Below, piece after piece: positions 1 to 9,033 of a DNA stretch of 64,000 nucleotides; positions within the stretch are counted from its first letter, which is position 1, and every line of letters begins with the position of its first letter. This DNA is from Saccharothrix violaceirubra (GTDB taxonomy: Bacteria; Actinomycetota; Actinomycetes; Mycobacteriales; Pseudonocardiaceae), in assembly GCF_014203755.1 (NCBI RefSeq), contig NZ_JACHJS010000001.1, positions 6,324,001 through 6,388,000 on the forward strand, in the 5' to 3' direction. The translations under genes and the position numbers were made by a program. The notes under the pieces are model-generated. The model saw nothing but the letters and a program-made list of their open reading frames with translations, did no database searches and was not told the origin of the DNA.

Positions 1-201
1 GCGTCGGGTTACCTGGACGGTGCCACGCCGTACTTCGCGACCGAGCACGTGCTGGCGCACCTGGCGATCCCGGCCGAGCTTCACGACAACATCGAGCACG
101 CGTACTACGAGGCCGGGCACATGATGTACGTACACGAACCTTCCCGTGTGCAGCAGTCGAAAGACATCGCGGCGTTCGTCCACAAGGCATCGAACCGTTG
201 A
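1..201 (+). CDS. Peptidase S10 (serine carboxypeptidase), C-terminal fragment
   Basis: Only the last 66 codons are in the window; the frame is open from base 1 to a TGA at 199-201. The piece carries the two C-terminal parts of the S10 catalytic triad: the Asp in GYLDGATPY (residue 6 of the fragment) and the His in EAGHMMYVHEP. This spacing and the GHM context are diagnostic of serine carboxypeptidases, which trim C-terminal residues from peptides. The nucleophile Ser would lie upstream, outside the window. A strong hairpin follows directly. The gene faces a peptide importer, which fits a peptide-use theme, but that link is inference. Confidence 0.85.
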   Translation, partial: ASGYLDGATPYFATEHVLAHLAIPAELHDNIEHAYYEAGHMMYVHEPSRVQQSKDIAAFVHKASNR

Positions 202-205
202 GATG

Positions 206-243
206 ACCGTTGTGGGGGAAGGAAACCCTTCCCCCACAACGGT
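206..243. terminator. Bidirectional intrinsic terminator, 17-bp perfect stem
   Basis: A perfect 17-bp inverted repeat (206-222 with 227-243) encloses a four-base loop AAAC. It lies 4 bases after the carboxypeptidase stop and 2 bases from the stop of the convergent ABC ATPase gene at 246. A short T-containing run follows on the plus strand. It would end transcription from both sides. Confidence 0.85.
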
Positions 244-245
244 TT

Positions 246-1238
246 CTAAGGAACTACCGAACGCTCCTCCGCGAAGTGGCACGCCGACGCGTGACCACCG
301 CGCACCACCAACGCGGGCTCCTCCTCCGCGCACACGTCCCGCGCCTTCCAGCACCGCGTGCGGAACCGGCAGCCCGAAGGCGGGTCGATCGGCGAGGGCA
401 CGTCACCGCTGAGCCGGATCACGTCCCGCCGCCCGCGCAGTTCCGGGTCCGCCACCGGCACGGCCGAGAGCAGCGCCTGCGTGTACGGGTGGGTCGGGTG
501 CGCGTAGATCTCGTCCTCGGTGCCGATCTCGACGATCTTGCCCAGGTACATCACGGCGACCCGGTCCGACAGGTGCCGCACCACGGACAGGTCGTGCGCG
601 ATGAAGATGTACGCCAGGCCGAACTGCCGCTGGAGGTCGGCGAGCAGGTTCATCACCTGCGCCTGGATCGACACGTCCAAAGCGGACACCGGCTCGTCGC
701 ACACGATCACCTTGGGCCGCAACGCCAACGCCCGCGCGATGCCGATGCGCTGCCGCTGCCCGCCGGAGAACTGGTGCGGGTACCGGTTGATGTGCTCGGG
801 GTTGAGGCCGACCACGTCGAGCAGTTCGCGCACGCGTGCCGCCCGTAACCCCTTCGGCGCGACCTCGGGGTGGATCTCGAACGGCTCGCCGACGATGTCG
901 CCGACGGTCATCCGGGGGTTGAGCGAGGTGTACGGGTCCTGCATGACCAGCTGCATCTCGCGCCGCCACCGGCTCACGGCGGCGCCACGCAGCTTGAACA
1001 GCGACGAGCCCTCGAACGTGACCTCGCCGGACGTCGGCGGCTCCAACCGCATCAGCACCTGGGCGAGTGTGGACTTGCCGCACCCGGACTCGCCGACGAC
1101 GCCGAGCGTCTCCCCGGCCGACAGCGTGAACGACACGTCGTCCACGGCGCGCACCCGGCCGATGGTCCGCTTGAACACCACGCCCCGGGTCACCGGGAAG
1201 TGCTTGACCAGGTTGCGGACTTCGAGCAGTTCAACCAC
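246..1238 (-). CDS. Oligopeptide ABC transporter ATP-binding protein (OppF/DppF type)
   Basis: This 330-residue ATPase is one of two that power the peptide importer. Visible motifs are Walker [10 protein letters not shown], the ABC signature [14 protein letters not shown] and Walker [13 protein letters not shown]. The C-terminal extension holds the Cys-containing [15 protein letters not shown] segment typical of the oligopeptide/dipeptide ATPase subfamily. The start overlaps the stop of the preceding ATPase gene by 8 bases, so translation is probably coupled. It is the last gene of a five-gene operon read on the minus strand and ends at a strong terminator. Substrate cannot be told from sequence. 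Confidence 0.93.
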   Translation of the reverse strand: MVELLEVRNLVKHFPVTRGVVFKRTIGRVRAVDDVSFTLSAGETLGVVGESGCGKSTLAQVLMRLEPPTSGEVTFEGSSLFKLRGAAVSRWRREMQLVMQDPYTSLNPRMTVGDIVGEPFEIHPEVAPKGLRAARVRELLDVVGLNPEHINRYPHQFSGGQRQRIGIARALALRPKVIVCDEPVSALDVSIQAQVMNLLADLQRQFGLAYIFIAHDLSVVRHLSDRVAVMYLGKIVEIGTEDEIYAHPTHPYTQALLSAVPVADPELRGRRDVIRLSGDVPSPIDPPSGCRFRTRCWKARDVCAEEEPALVVRGGHASACHFAEERSVVP

Positions 1239-2214
1239 CGAGCACCTCCGGTGCGAAATGGCACGCGCTGGTCCGGCCGCCGAGGTCGAGCGGCGGCGGC
1301 ACCTCGGCCAGGCAGCGGTCCTCGGCGCGCGGGCAGCGCGGGTGGAACGGGCACCCGGACGGGATGCGCAGCAGGCTCGGCGGCAGGCCCTTGATGGTCT
1401 CCAACGTCGAGCCCTTGTCGTCCAGCCGGGGCAACGACCGCATCAGCGCGGCCGTGTACGGGTGGCCGGGCGAGCGGAACAGCGCGAACGCGTCCGCCTC
1501 CTCCACGATGCGGCCCGCGTACATGACCACGATCCGGTCGGCCACCTCGGCGACCACGCCCAGGTCGTGCGTGATCAGCACCAGGCCCATGCGCCGTTCG
1601 CGCTGGATCTCCGCGAGCAGGTCCATGATCTGGGCCTGCACGGTCACGTCCAGCGCCGTCGTGGGCTCGTCGGCGATCAGCACCTCGGGGTCCAGTGCCA
1701 GCGCCATCGCGATCATCACGCGTTGCCGCATGCCGCCGGAGAACTGGTGCGGGTAGTCGCGCACCCGGAACCGGGCGTGCGGGATCTTCACCAGGTCGAG
1801 GAGTTCCACGGCGCGCTTGCGCGCCTCGGACCGGGACATGCCCCGGCGCAGCCGAAGCTGCTCCTCGATCTGGAAACCGACCGTGAACACCGGGTTCAAC
1901 GCCGAAAGCGCGTCCTGGAAGATCATCGCGATCCCCTCGGCGCGCACCTCGCGGCGGCGGTCCGCCGACGCGGTGAGCAGCTCCTCGCCGTGGAACCGGA
2001 CCGAACCGCCGGTCACGAACGCGGGCGGCGTGTCCAGGATGCCCATGACCGCCTGTGCCGTGACGCTCTTGCCCGACCCGGATTCGCCCAGCACGGCCAG
2101 GGTCTCCCCGGCGCCGACGTGGTAGCTCACGCCGTTGAGCACACGGGCGACGCCGTCGCGCGTGCGGAACTCGACCCGCAGGTCCTCGACTTCGAGCACG
2201 GGGTCCACGGTCAC
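1231..2214 (-). CDS. Oligopeptide ABC transporter ATP-binding protein (OppD/DppD type)
   Basis: The product is 327 residues. Motifs: Walker A GESGSGKS, signature [14 protein letters not shown], Walker [13 protein letters not shown] and a Cys-rich C-terminal [17 protein letters not shown] segment of the Opp/Dpp family. The frame is open further upstream, but the start chosen is the GTG at 2214, which overlaps the TGA of the permease gene as GTGA and gives the usual [11 protein letters not shown] beginning. It pairs with the next ATPase to form the nucleotide-binding heterodimer under the two permeases. Confidence 0.92.
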   Translation of the reverse strand: MTVDPVLEVEDLRVEFRTRDGVARVLNGVSYHVGAGETLAVLGESGSGKSVTAQAVMGILDTPPAFVTGGSVRFHGEELLTASADRRREVRAEGIAMIFQDALSALNPVFTVGFQIEEQLRLRRGMSRSEARKRAVELLDLVKIPHARFRVRDYPHQFSGGMRQRVMIAMALALDPEVLIADEPTTALDVTVQAQIMDLLAEIQRERRMGLVLITHDLGVVAEVADRIVVMYAGRIVEEADAFALFRSPGHPYTAALMRSLPRLDDKGSTLETIKGLPPSLLRIPSGCPFHPRCPRAEDRCLAEVPPPLDLGGRTSACHFAPEVLGG

Positions 2215-3128
2215 CTCAGCTTCGGGTCGAGGGCCTCGCGCACCGCGTCGCCGAGCATCACGAACGCGAGCACGGTGGCGGTGAGGAAGGCCGAGGGGAA
2301 CAGCAGGGCGTGCGGTGCGACGCGCAGGTAGTCCTTGGCGCTGTTGATCATCACGCCCCAGGACACGACCGGCGGGCGCAGGCCGATGCCCAGGTAGGAC
2401 AGCGTCGCCTCCAGGCCGATGAACGCGCCGAGCACGATCGTCGAGTACACCAGGACCGGTGCGACGCAGTTGGGCAGCAGGTGCTTGACGATGATCCGCC
2501 GGGGTCCGGCGCCCAACGCCCGTGCCGCTTTCACGTAGTCCTGCTGCTTGGCCGCGATCGCCGTCGACCGCATGATCCGCATCGACACCGGCCACGACAG
2601 CACGACCAGCGACAGCACCACCTGCGCCACGATCCGCGCCGCGCCCGCGTCACCGCCCGCGTTGAGCGTGGTCAGGATGACGATCGCGCCCAGCACGAAC
2701 GGGATGCCGACGAAGATGTCCGCGATCCGCGACAGCACGACATCGAGCCAGCCGCCGTAGAAGCCGCACATCATGCCGACCGCGGCACCCAGCAGCACGG
2801 CACCGGCCATGGCCATCAACCCGACCACGATCGACGCCCGCGCGCCGTAGACGACCCGGGCGTAGATGTCGTAACCCTGGTTGTCGTAGCCGAACCAGGC
2901 GGCCGACGACGGCGCCTGCCGACTGCGCGACAGCATCGCCAGGGTCGGGTCGGCCGAGGTGAACAGGCCGGGGAACAGCGCCATCAGCAGCACGAACGCG
3001 ATGATCGCCACCGACACCCAGAACAGCGGGCGGTGGCGCAACGCGTACCAGGCGTCGCCGAACAGACCGCGGGTCCGACCGGTGTCGGGCTGCTCGACCG
3101 TGGACAGCGCGGCGAACTGGTCACTCAT
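2211..3128 (-). CDS. Oligopeptide ABC transporter permease (OppC/DppC type)
   Basis: A 305-residue integral membrane protein with about six transmembrane helices after a cytoplasmic N-terminus of about 35 residues. The coupling-helix (EAA) region is DYVKAARALGAGPRRIIVKHLLPN, and the C-terminal [11 protein letters not shown] is typical of the DppC family. Start overlaps the stop of the DppB-type gene by 8 bases; the stop overlaps the next gene by 4 bases, so the set is translationally coupled. Confidence 0.92.
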   Translation of the reverse strand: MSDQFAALSTVEQPDTGRTRGLFGDAWYALRHRPLFWVSVAIIAFVLLMALFPGLFTSADPTLAMLSRSRQAPSSAAWFGYDNQGYDIYARVVYGARASIVVGLMAMAGAVLLGAAVGMMCGFYGGWLDVVLSRIADIFVGIPFVLGAIVILTTLNAGGDAGAARIVAQVVLSLVVLSWPVSMRIMRSTAIAAKQQDYVKAARALGAGPRRIIVKHLLPNCVAPVLVYSTIVLGAFIGLEATLSYLGIGLRPPVVSWGVMINSAKDYLRVAPHALLFPSAFLTATVLAFVMLGDAVREALDPKLR

Positions 3129-4044
3129 AGCGAATCCTCGGGTCGAGCACGGCGTAGAGCAGGTCCACCAGCAGCGTCATCAGCAGGTAGACCAGCACCA
3201 GGACGGTGACGACACCCGTCACCATCGCGCCGTCCTTGGTCAGGATCGAGCGGAACACCAGGCCGCCGACGCCGGGCACGTTGAAGATGCCCTCGGTGAC
3301 GATCGCGCCGCCGAGGAACGCGCCGAGGTCCGTGCCCAGGAACGTGATCACCGGGATCAGCGAGTTCCGCAACAGGTGCACGCCGACCACACGACGTGGC
3401 CGCATGCCCTTGGCCAGCGCGGTGCGCACGTAGTCCGCGCGCTTGTTCTCCGCGATGGACGCGCGCGAAAGCCTTGCCACGTATGCCATCGAGAGGCTTG
3501 CCAGCACGAAGCCCGGCACGATCAGGTTCACGAACGTCGGTTTCGACACCGTCGGCGTGATCCAGCCGAGCTGGATGCCGAACACGAGCTGCACCACGTA
3601 GCCGGTCACGAACACCGGGATCGAGATCAGGAACAGCGTCGACACGAGCACGAGGCTGTCCAGGAAACCCCGGCCGCGCAGACCGCTGACCACACCGGCG
3701 GTGATGCCGATGACGGCTTCGATCAGCAACGCCACCACGGCGAGCTTGAGCGTGACCGGGAACGTCGCCGCGATCCGGTCCGCGACCTCCAGGCCCGACG
3801 ACGTCTTGCCGAAGTCGCCCTGCAGGAGGTTGGCCAGGTACTTGCCGTACTGGACGAACACGTTGTCGTCCAGGTTGAACTGCTCGCGCATGGCAGCGAC
3901 GTACGAGGGCGGGCAGTCGCGTTCGCCGCACTTGCCCTCGAACGGGTCACCGGGGACGGCCCAGACCATCACGTAGATGAGGAACGTCGTGCCGAGGAAC
4001 ACCGGGATCATCTGCAACAGCCTGCGCAGCACGTAACGCCCCAC
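3121..4044 (-). CDS. Oligopeptide ABC transporter permease (OppB/DppB type)
   Basis: A 307-residue permease beginning MGRYVLRRLLQMIPVFLG, the classic DppB N-terminus, with about six membrane segments. The EAA loop is RADYVRTALAKGMRPRRVVG. A periplasmic-side loop contains CGERDC, a cysteine pair that may form a disulfide (inference). Second gene of the operon, 63 bases after the substrate-binding protein gene and overlapping the DppC-type gene. Confidence 0.92.
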   Translation of the reverse strand: MGRYVLRRLLQMIPVFLGTTFLIYVMVWAVPGDPFEGKCGERDCPPSYVAAMREQFNLDDNVFVQYGKYLANLLQGDFGKTSSGLEVADRIAATFPVTLKLAVVALLIEAVIGITAGVVSGLRGRGFLDSLVLVSTLFLISIPVFVTGYVVQLVFGIQLGWITPTVSKPTFVNLIVPGFVLASLSMAYVARLSRASIAENKRADYVRTALAKGMRPRRVVGVHLLRNSLIPVITFLGTDLGAFLGGAIVTEGIFNVPGVGGLVFRSILTKDGAMVTGVVTVLVLVYLLMTLLVDLLYAVLDPRIRYE

Positions 4045-4107
4045 CGCACACTCCCAACCACAGGCCGCGGTCCGGCCCGAGCGCGGGCCGGACCACGACG
4101 TGAGCCA

Positions 4108-5733
4108 CTACTTGGTGACCTCGACGCTGAACAGGTCGAGCGAGCGGAACGGGTCGAGGGTCGCGGTCTTGAGCCGGTTCGACTTGCCGCCGATGGTGTT
4201 CTGCGTCCACAGCGGGATCGTCGGCATGTCCTGGGCCGCGATCTTCTCGGCGTCCTGGTACAGCTTGTTCGCCTCGTCCTTGCTCGGCGCCTTGTCGGCC
4301 TCGGCGAGCTTGGCGTCGAACGCGGGGTTGCTGTACAGGCCGTCGTTGGAGGACGCGCCGGTGCGCAGGATGGGCGTGAGCCAGTTCTCGATCGACGGGT
4401 AGTCCGCGATCCAGCCCGCGCGGTACATGCCGGTCATCTCGTGCGCGTTCACCTTCTGGCGGAACTCGCCGAAGCTGGTGGTGGGCACGAACTTGATGTC
4501 GATGCCGAGCGTGTTCTTGATGCTGTTCACCACGGCCTCGGCCCACTCCTGGTGGCCGCCGTCGGTGTTGGACTGGAGGATGATCGGCCCGGTGTAGTTC
4601 GCCTTGGCCCAGTACTCCTTGGCCTTGGTCGGGTCGAACTTGCAGAACTCGCACTGGCCGGGCTTGTAGCCCTCGGTCAGCGGGTGCACCCAGCCGTCGG
4701 CGGGCTTGCGGCTGCCCTCGAAGATCCGCTGGGTGATCTCCTCGCGGTTGATCGCCAGGGACAGCGCCTTGCGCACGTTCACGTCGTCATAAGGCTTGAG
4801 GTAGAACGGGAACGCGATCGTCTGGTTGTTCAGCGTCTCCCGCTGCACGACCCGGTCGCCGAGGTCCTGCTCGTACTTCTGGCCGGCGAGCGCGTTGGGC
4901 GGCAACTCCTCCATGAAGTCCAGGGAGTTGGTGACGAGGTCGCCGTAGGCCGCCTCACGGCTCTGGTACGCCTTGAGCGTCAGGTCCTTGAACTTCGGCT
5001 TCTCGCCGCCCTTGTAGTCGTCCCACCGGGTCAGCTTGATCTCCTGCCCGACGACCCGCGACACGAACCGGAACGGCCCGTTGCCGATGGGGTGCTGCTC
5101 GAAAGCGGCCTTGTCCTTGAAGAAGGACTCGGGCAGCGGCGAGAACACCTCGTAGCCCACGGTCACGGGGAAGACGGAGAACGCCTCCGAAAGCGTGATG
5201 GTGAACGTGGTGTCGTCGACGACCTTCAACCCGGACAGGGTGTTCGCGGTGGGCGTCGGCGCGGGCTGCGGCCCGTCCGGCCCGTCGGGGTCCTTGGGGT
5301 TGACCGCCGAGTAGCCCTCGATCTGCGAGAAGAAGCTGGCGCCCTGGGCGGCGTTGGGCCCGTAGGCCGTCCAGTTCCACGCGTCGACGAAGGACTTGGC
5401 CGTCACCGGCGAGCCGTCGTGGAACGTCCAGCCGCTCTTGAGCTTCACGGTGAAGAGCTTGGAGTCCTTGGTCTCGAAGGACTCGGCCATGGCGTTGACC
5501 GGCTTGGCGTCCTTGGGGTCGTACTCGATCAACCCGGTGAACAGCGGGTCGAGCACGTTGCCGCCGCCGACCTCGGTCGTGTTACCCGGGACGAGGGGGT
5601 TCTCGGGTTCCGTGTTGAAGATCGTGATGCCCGCGTCCGTGTCCACCGTCGCCTCGGGCTCGGCCGGCGTGGCGCAGGCCGTCGCGGCCAAAGCCGCCAC
5701 AGCCAGTAGTGGAACTAACCGAACACGTGACAT
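4108..5733 (-). CDS. Extracellular solute-binding lipoprotein, family 5 (OppA/DppA type)
   Basis: This is the substrate receptor of the importer, 541 residues. The open frame begins at 5775, but ATG 5733 is preferred: it has a GGAGG ribosome site just upstream and starts a lipoprotein signal MSRVRLVPLLAVAALAATAC with the lipidated Cys at residue 20. The body has family-5 features such as LKSGWTFHDGSPVTAKSFV and HPIGNGPFRF. First gene of the operon (binding protein, DppB, DppC, DppD, DppF). Peptide specificity is inferred from family only. Confidence 0.9.
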   Translation of the reverse strand: MSRVRLVPLLAVAALAATACATPAEPEATVDTDAGITIFNTEPENPLVPGNTTEVGGGNVLDPLFTGLIEYDPKDAKPVNAMAESFETKDSKLFTVKLKSGWTFHDGSPVTAKSFVDAWNWTAYGPNAAQGASFFSQIEGYSAVNPKDPDGPDGPQPAPTPTANTLSGLKVVDDTTFTITLSEAFSVFPVTVGYEVFSPLPESFFKDKAAFEQHPIGNGPFRFVSRVVGQEIKLTRWDDYKGGEKPKFKDLTLKAYQSREAAYGDLVTNSLDFMEELPPNALAGQKYEQDLGDRVVQRETLNNQTIAFPFYLKPYDDVNVRKALSLAINREEITQRIFEGSRKPADGWVHPLTEGYKPGQCEFCKFDPTKAKEYWAKANYTGPIILQSNTDGGHQEWAEAVVNSIKNTLGIDIKFVPTTSFGEFRQKVNAHEMTGMYRAGWIADYPSIENWLTPILRTGASSNDGLYSNPAFDAKLAEADKAPSKDEANKLYQDAEKIAAQDMPTIPLWTQNTIGGKSNRLKTATLDPFRSLDLFSVEVTK

Positions 5734-6133
5734 TCCGGCCTCCCGGGGTAACCGAGCAGAGTCGCCCGCCTGCACAACGTCATGGGGACGCTATGTCCTT
5801 GTGGCAGCCGCCACACGGGTGACCGGGTCACGAGACCGTCACGAACATTCCCTGTTGACACTCAAGTCCCGCCGACGCCACGAAGCCCATCCACACCGCC
5901 GTCCCCACCCGCAACCCCGGACCCCGCAGTCCCTGCCGTGTGCACCCGAACGCACATTTCGTGGTACGCCAACGCATGAACCGCGACACCACGACGCAGA
6001 CCCGCCCGAGGGCGACGCCACCCGAACCGCATTGCCGGTCCTTCCGGGGCACGCCCGCGGAAGCCGGGGCGGCAGCGCGACAGAGCCGTCCGACTGGAGG
6101 AAGACGCGCCTCCGCGCCTGCCGGGTACCTCGG
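5734..6133. other. Divergent intergenic region, no gene seen
   Basis: About 400 bases separate the importer operon from the small gene on the plus strand. Open frames here lack starts with ribosome sites and show no conserved protein features. The region should hold the importer promoter. The only clear structure is the palindrome at 5800-5815, listed separately. Confidence 0.6.
5800..5815. promoter_or_regulatory. Palindrome upstream of the peptide importer operon
   Basis: TGTGGC-AGCC-GCCACA is a perfect 6+6 inverted repeat 67 bases upstream of the binding-protein start codon. Position and symmetry suit an operator or a small leader hairpin. No regulator family can be assigned. Confidence 0.35.
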
Positions 6134-6139
6134 TACATT
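6134..6139 (+). promoter_or_regulatory. Putative -10 box of a leaderless transcript
   Basis: TACATT lies 7 bases before the ATG at 6147. With no ribosome-binding site in between, transcription would start at or next to the ATG. This supports the chosen start of the downstream small gene. Confidence 0.5.
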
Positions 6140-6146
6140 CCCGCCC

Positions 6147-6683
6147 ATGGCGGAGGAACCAGTCCGGGCGGTACAGGGCGTGGTCGGGGTCGTCTACGGA
6201 TTCTTCCTCGTGGAATCACCGGGGCTGGACGAACCACCACGATTCGCATTCGCCGCGCGGAACGGGTTCCTGGACGTGCTGGACGACGTGATAGGGGTAC
6301 ACGCCACGTCCGACTGGATCACCGCCGCCGACGTGCGAATCGAGGCGTGGCGCGATCCGCCTACGGTGGACAACAGCCTGGACGGGAGCGAGACAAGCGA
6401 ACGGACCGTGCTGATCACGGACGGCTCGGTACACACACGAGCGGTACCCGCCACCGAGCCGGAGATTCCGGCACTGTCGCTCGGCGAACCTGGCTGGTAC
6501 CACGTACGTGGTCACCGCCGGCGCTCCGTGGCCGATGCCCGAACCGAGGACTTCCTGCTCCGCTTCTGGCCCTCCGACACCCCGGCACCGGAAGACCGGT
6601 CCGCCGAGGCCGAGGTCGACGAGTTCACCCGGTGGAACCGGGAGATCAGAGCCTGGGCACGCGAACAGGCGTCGAGCGAATGA
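6147..6683 (+). CDS. Hypothetical protein, 178 residues
   Basis: I do not recognise this protein. It is acidic, has no signal peptide or membrane segment and carries several aromatic and Gly motifs (GVVYGFFLVESPG, GEPGWYHVRGHRRR, DFLLRFWPSD). The frame is open upstream to 5940, but that part is Arg/Pro-rich and has the look of non-coding sequence. ATG 6147 sits 7 bases behind a TACATT box, as in a leaderless gene. The alternating strand-like pattern ending in a xLLRFWP motif resembles small single-domain actinobacterial proteins of unknown role, some found beside toxins; that is only an impression. Its stop runs straight into a 22-bp repeat array. Confidence 0.65.
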   Translation: MAEEPVRAVQGVVGVVYGFFLVESPGLDEPPRFAFAARNGFLDVLDDVIGVHATSDWITAADVRIEAWRDPPTVDNSLDGSETSERTVLITDGSVHTRAVPATEPEIPALSLGEPGWYHVRGHRRRSVADARTEDFLLRFWPSDTPAPEDRSAEAEVDEFTRWNREIRAWAREQASSE

Positions 6684-6740
6684 CTCGCGGTGCCTGAACG
6701 CACAACTCGCGGTGTCTGAGTGCATAACTCGCGCGGTTGG
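6683..6740 (-). repeat. 22-bp tandem repeat array A (3' of ppx)
   Basis: Two full 22-bp units (6683-6704, 6705-6726) and a partial third read ACTCGCGGTGYC then TGARYGCAYA on the plus strand, ending in ACTCGCGCGG. The array fills the whole gap between two convergent genes: its first base is the last base of the upstream TGA stop, and its other end is 6 bases from the ppx stop. In the ppx sense it reads CGCGAGTTATGCACTC and so on. The same family occurs at 27.0-27.3, 33.8 and 38.8 kb. Confidence 0.9.
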
Positions 6741-6746
6741 AGGAGG

Positions 6747-7697
6747 TCAGGCCAGGGAGAAGGCGATGCCGTCCAGGATGTCGTGCTCACTGGCCACCAG
6801 CTCGGTCACCCCGACGGACGCCAGGTGCTCGGCCAACGTCCGCACCACCAAAGCCCCACCGCAGATGACATCCACCCGCCCGGGGTGCATCGCACCCAGA
6901 GCCGCCCGCTCCTCCCGCGTCATCGACAACAACCGCGACGTGGTCTCCCGGACCTCGTCGACCGTCAACCGCGCCAAGTGGATCGAGTACGGGTCGTAGG
7001 CGGTCAACCCCTGAGCCACGGCCACCAGCGTGGTGACCGTCCCCGCGACCCCGATCCACGTCCGGGCCTTCTCCACCGGCACGGCCGCGAAAGCCTCGGC
7101 CAACACCGAAGAAGCCACCGAGACGGCCCGCGACACCTCGGCCTCCGTGGGCGGGTCGGAAGCCAGGCACCGCTCGGTGATCCGCACGCACCCGATGTCC
7201 ACCGACCGGGCCGCCGCGACCTCCCCGCGGACACCGTCCCAGTCGCCCAACACCAACTCGGTGGACCCGCCACCGATGTCGGACACCAGGAACGGCCCGC
7301 CGGAAGAGTCCACATCGGACACCGCGCCGGTGAAGGACAACCGGGCCTCCTCGTCCCCCGAGATCACCTCGGCCGAGACGCCCAGCACCTCACGGGTCAT
7401 CGAGAAGAACTCGTCCTGGTTCGCCGCGTCGCGCGTCGCGGACGTGGCCACCATCCGGACCCGCTCGGCTCCCTTGCGCCGCAACACGTTCGTGTAGTCG
7501 ACCAACGCCGCACGGGTCCGCGCCAACGCCTCGGCGCTCAACACCCCGGTGGCGTCGACCCCCTGCCCCAGCCGGACGACCCGCATCTCCCGGTGCACGT
7601 CGCGCAACGACAGCGCACCGTCGTCCGACGTGGACACATCGGCGACCAGCAGACGAATCGAGTTCGTCCCGCAGTCGATCGCGGCAACACGCCCCAT
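6747..7697 (-). CDS. ppx: Exopolyphosphatase, Ppx/GppA family
   Basis: A 316-residue member of the ASKHA fold. The N-terminal phosphate-1 loop AAIDCGTNSIRLLVAD and the phosphate-2 loop VSDIGGGSTELVLGD are both intact; EARLSFTGA is also typical. The enzyme removes terminal phosphate from polyphosphate or hydrolyses pppGpp. Length fits the short two-domain actinobacterial Ppx (Rv1026 type). It ends the conserved eno-ftsB-DUF501-ppx cluster, here split by a lytic transglycosylase gene 40 bases upstream. A 22-bp repeat array starts 6 bases after its stop. Confidence 0.9.
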   Translation of the reverse strand: MGRVAAIDCGTNSIRLLVADVSTSDDGALSLRDVHREMRVVRLGQGVDATGVLSAEALARTRAALVDYTNVLRRKGAERVRMVATSATRDAANQDEFFSMTREVLGVSAEVISGDEEARLSFTGAVSDVDSSGGPFLVSDIGGGSTELVLGDWDGVRGEVAAARSVDIGCVRITERCLASDPPTEAEVSRAVSVASSVLAEAFAAVPVEKARTWIGVAGTVTTLVAVAQGLTAYDPYSIHLARLTVDEVRETTSRLLSMTREERAALGAMHPGRVDVICGGALVVRTLAEHLASVGVTELVASEHDILDGIAFSLA

Positions 7698-7737
7698 CAG
7701 GTCCTCCTCGTCGTGATCCGAGGAGAACCGTAACCGC

Positions 7738-9033
7738 TCAGGCCGACTTCATCGGGGTGATCGTGGACGACGACGTCGGCGCGCCCGCCACCGCCGTGGT
7801 GGTGGTCGTCGTCGTCGCGGTCGTCGTGGTCGTCACGCACGTCGACGGCACCGTGGTCGTGGTGGTCGTCGTCGAGCTGGACGCCGTCGCCGTGGTGGTC
7901 GACGTCGAGGTGGGCGTCGTGGTCGTCGGACACCCGGGGGTAGTGGTCGTCGTCGTAGTGGTCGTGGTGGTGGTGGTGGTGGTCGACGACGAAGTCGAAG
8001 AAGAGGTCGAAGAAGAGGTCGTGGTCGTCGTGGTGGTCGGGGACGACGACGAAGAGGACGACGGCGGCGGCGGGTTCGAGGGCGCCGGGGGGTTCGACGG
8101 CGCGGGCGGCGTGTAATCGTCGTCGCCGTAGTCCTCGTCCGACCCCGGCGGCAGGTCGGGCAGCGGCGTCACGCCGCCCGCGTACGCGTCGGCCCAGTAC
8201 AGGACGTTGGCCACGTACTCGTTGGAGTGGTTGTAGCGGAAGACCGCCCTGGCCCGCCCCTCGGGCGTGCCCAGGTCCCCGTCGTAGGCGCAGAGGTAGT
8301 TGCCCGCGCCGACCGTGGCGTCGTAGATGTTGTTGGGGTTGCTCTCGCCGTCGTTGTTGCCGTCGGCGGCGTAGCCGGCCCAGGTGGAGGGGATGAACTG
8401 CATCGGCCCTACCGCGCGGTCCCACACCGAGTCGTAGTCGAACTTGCCGCCGTCGGTGTCGGGGATGGCGGCCATCCCGGGGCCGCCGTTGAGCACCGGC
8501 CCCAGGATCGGTCTGGCCGTGTTGCCCTTGAGGTCCACGGTGCCGCCGTGCGCGTGGCCGGACTCGATGTGCCCGATGCCCGCGAGCAGCGACCAGTGCA
8601 GGTTGCAGCGCGGCGTGGTCTCGGCCAGCCGGTCGGCGGCCTTCATGTACGCCCGCAGCATCACACCGGGGATGCCCAGCTCTCCGGACAGGAAGTCCGC
8701 GTCACCGGGGAAGAAGTCGTCGCCGAACTCGGACGGGTCGTCGGCGTCGGCGAGCAGCGCGGCGCTCAGCTCGTCGGCCTCGGGCAGCCGGCCGCCCGCG
8801 CCGAGCGACCCGGAATCCCGCATGCGCAGGGTGCCCAGCACGTCGCCCGCGCCCGGCGGCAGGGCCTCGACGTCACCGCCGGAGGCCGCGGCCGTGATCC
8901 ACCCGACGCCACCGGTGGCGCTGAGCAGGGCGGGCACGAGTGCCGCGCACGTGGCGGCGGCGGTCAACCCGCGCTGACGCGGCGTCAACGACCCCGGACG
9001 GTGCTTGCGTCCCCGTCGCTTCGGCACAGCCAC
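7738..9033 (-). CDS. Lytic murein transglycosylase (MltB-like SLT) with long Ser/Thr tail
   Basis: The start chosen is GTG 9033 (VAVPKRRGRKHRPG), 9 bases after a GAGGAG ribosome site; the frame is open to 9108. The protein (431 residues) has a basic N-terminus, one membrane or signal segment near residues 24-48, an acidic linker and an SLT_2/MltB-type domain at about 125-285 with the catalytic Glu at residue 157 (GIGHIESGH) and the MQFIPSTW motif. It would cleave peptidoglycan glycan strands outside the membrane. From about residue 325 the chain is almost only Ser and Thr, built from ACC/ACG codon runs, probably a wall-spanning or glycosylated stalk; a protein mannosyltransferase is encoded at 52.3 kb. 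It sits between DUF501 and ppx. Confidence 0.88.
   Translation of the reverse strand: MAVPKRRGRKHRPGSLTPRQRGLTAAATCAALVPALLSATGGVGWITAAASGGDVEALPPGAGDVLGTLRMRDSGSLGAGGRLPEADELSAALLADADDPSEFGDDFFPGDADFLSGELGIPGVMLRAYMKAADRLAETTPRCNLHWSLLAGIGHIESGHAHGGTVDLKGNTARPILGPVLNGGPGMAAIPDTDGGKFDYDSVWDRAVGPMQFIPSTWAGYAADGNNDGESNPNNIYDATVGAGNYLCAYDGDLGTPEGRARAVFRYNHSNEYVANVLYWADAYAGGVTPLPDLPPGSDEDYGDDDYTPPAPSNPPAPSNPPPPSSSSSSSPTTTTTTTSSSTSSSTSSSTTTTTTTTTTTTTTTPGCPTTTTPTSTSTTTATASSSTTTTTTTVPSTCVTTTTTATTTTTTTAVAGAPTSSSTITPMKSA

Noticed and set aside
2959..5709. Open frame of 916 codons on the plus strand
   Set aside because: It is antisense to the permease and binding-protein genes, His/Arg/Val-rich, without conserved motifs; a GC-bias shadow. 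The same holds for the long frames at 21657-25826, 16813-19857 and 59438-62494.
5940..6146. Upstream extension of the 178-residue gene
   Set aside because: Arg/Pro/Thr-rich, no conserved pattern, and it would bypass the TACATT box and ATG at 6147.
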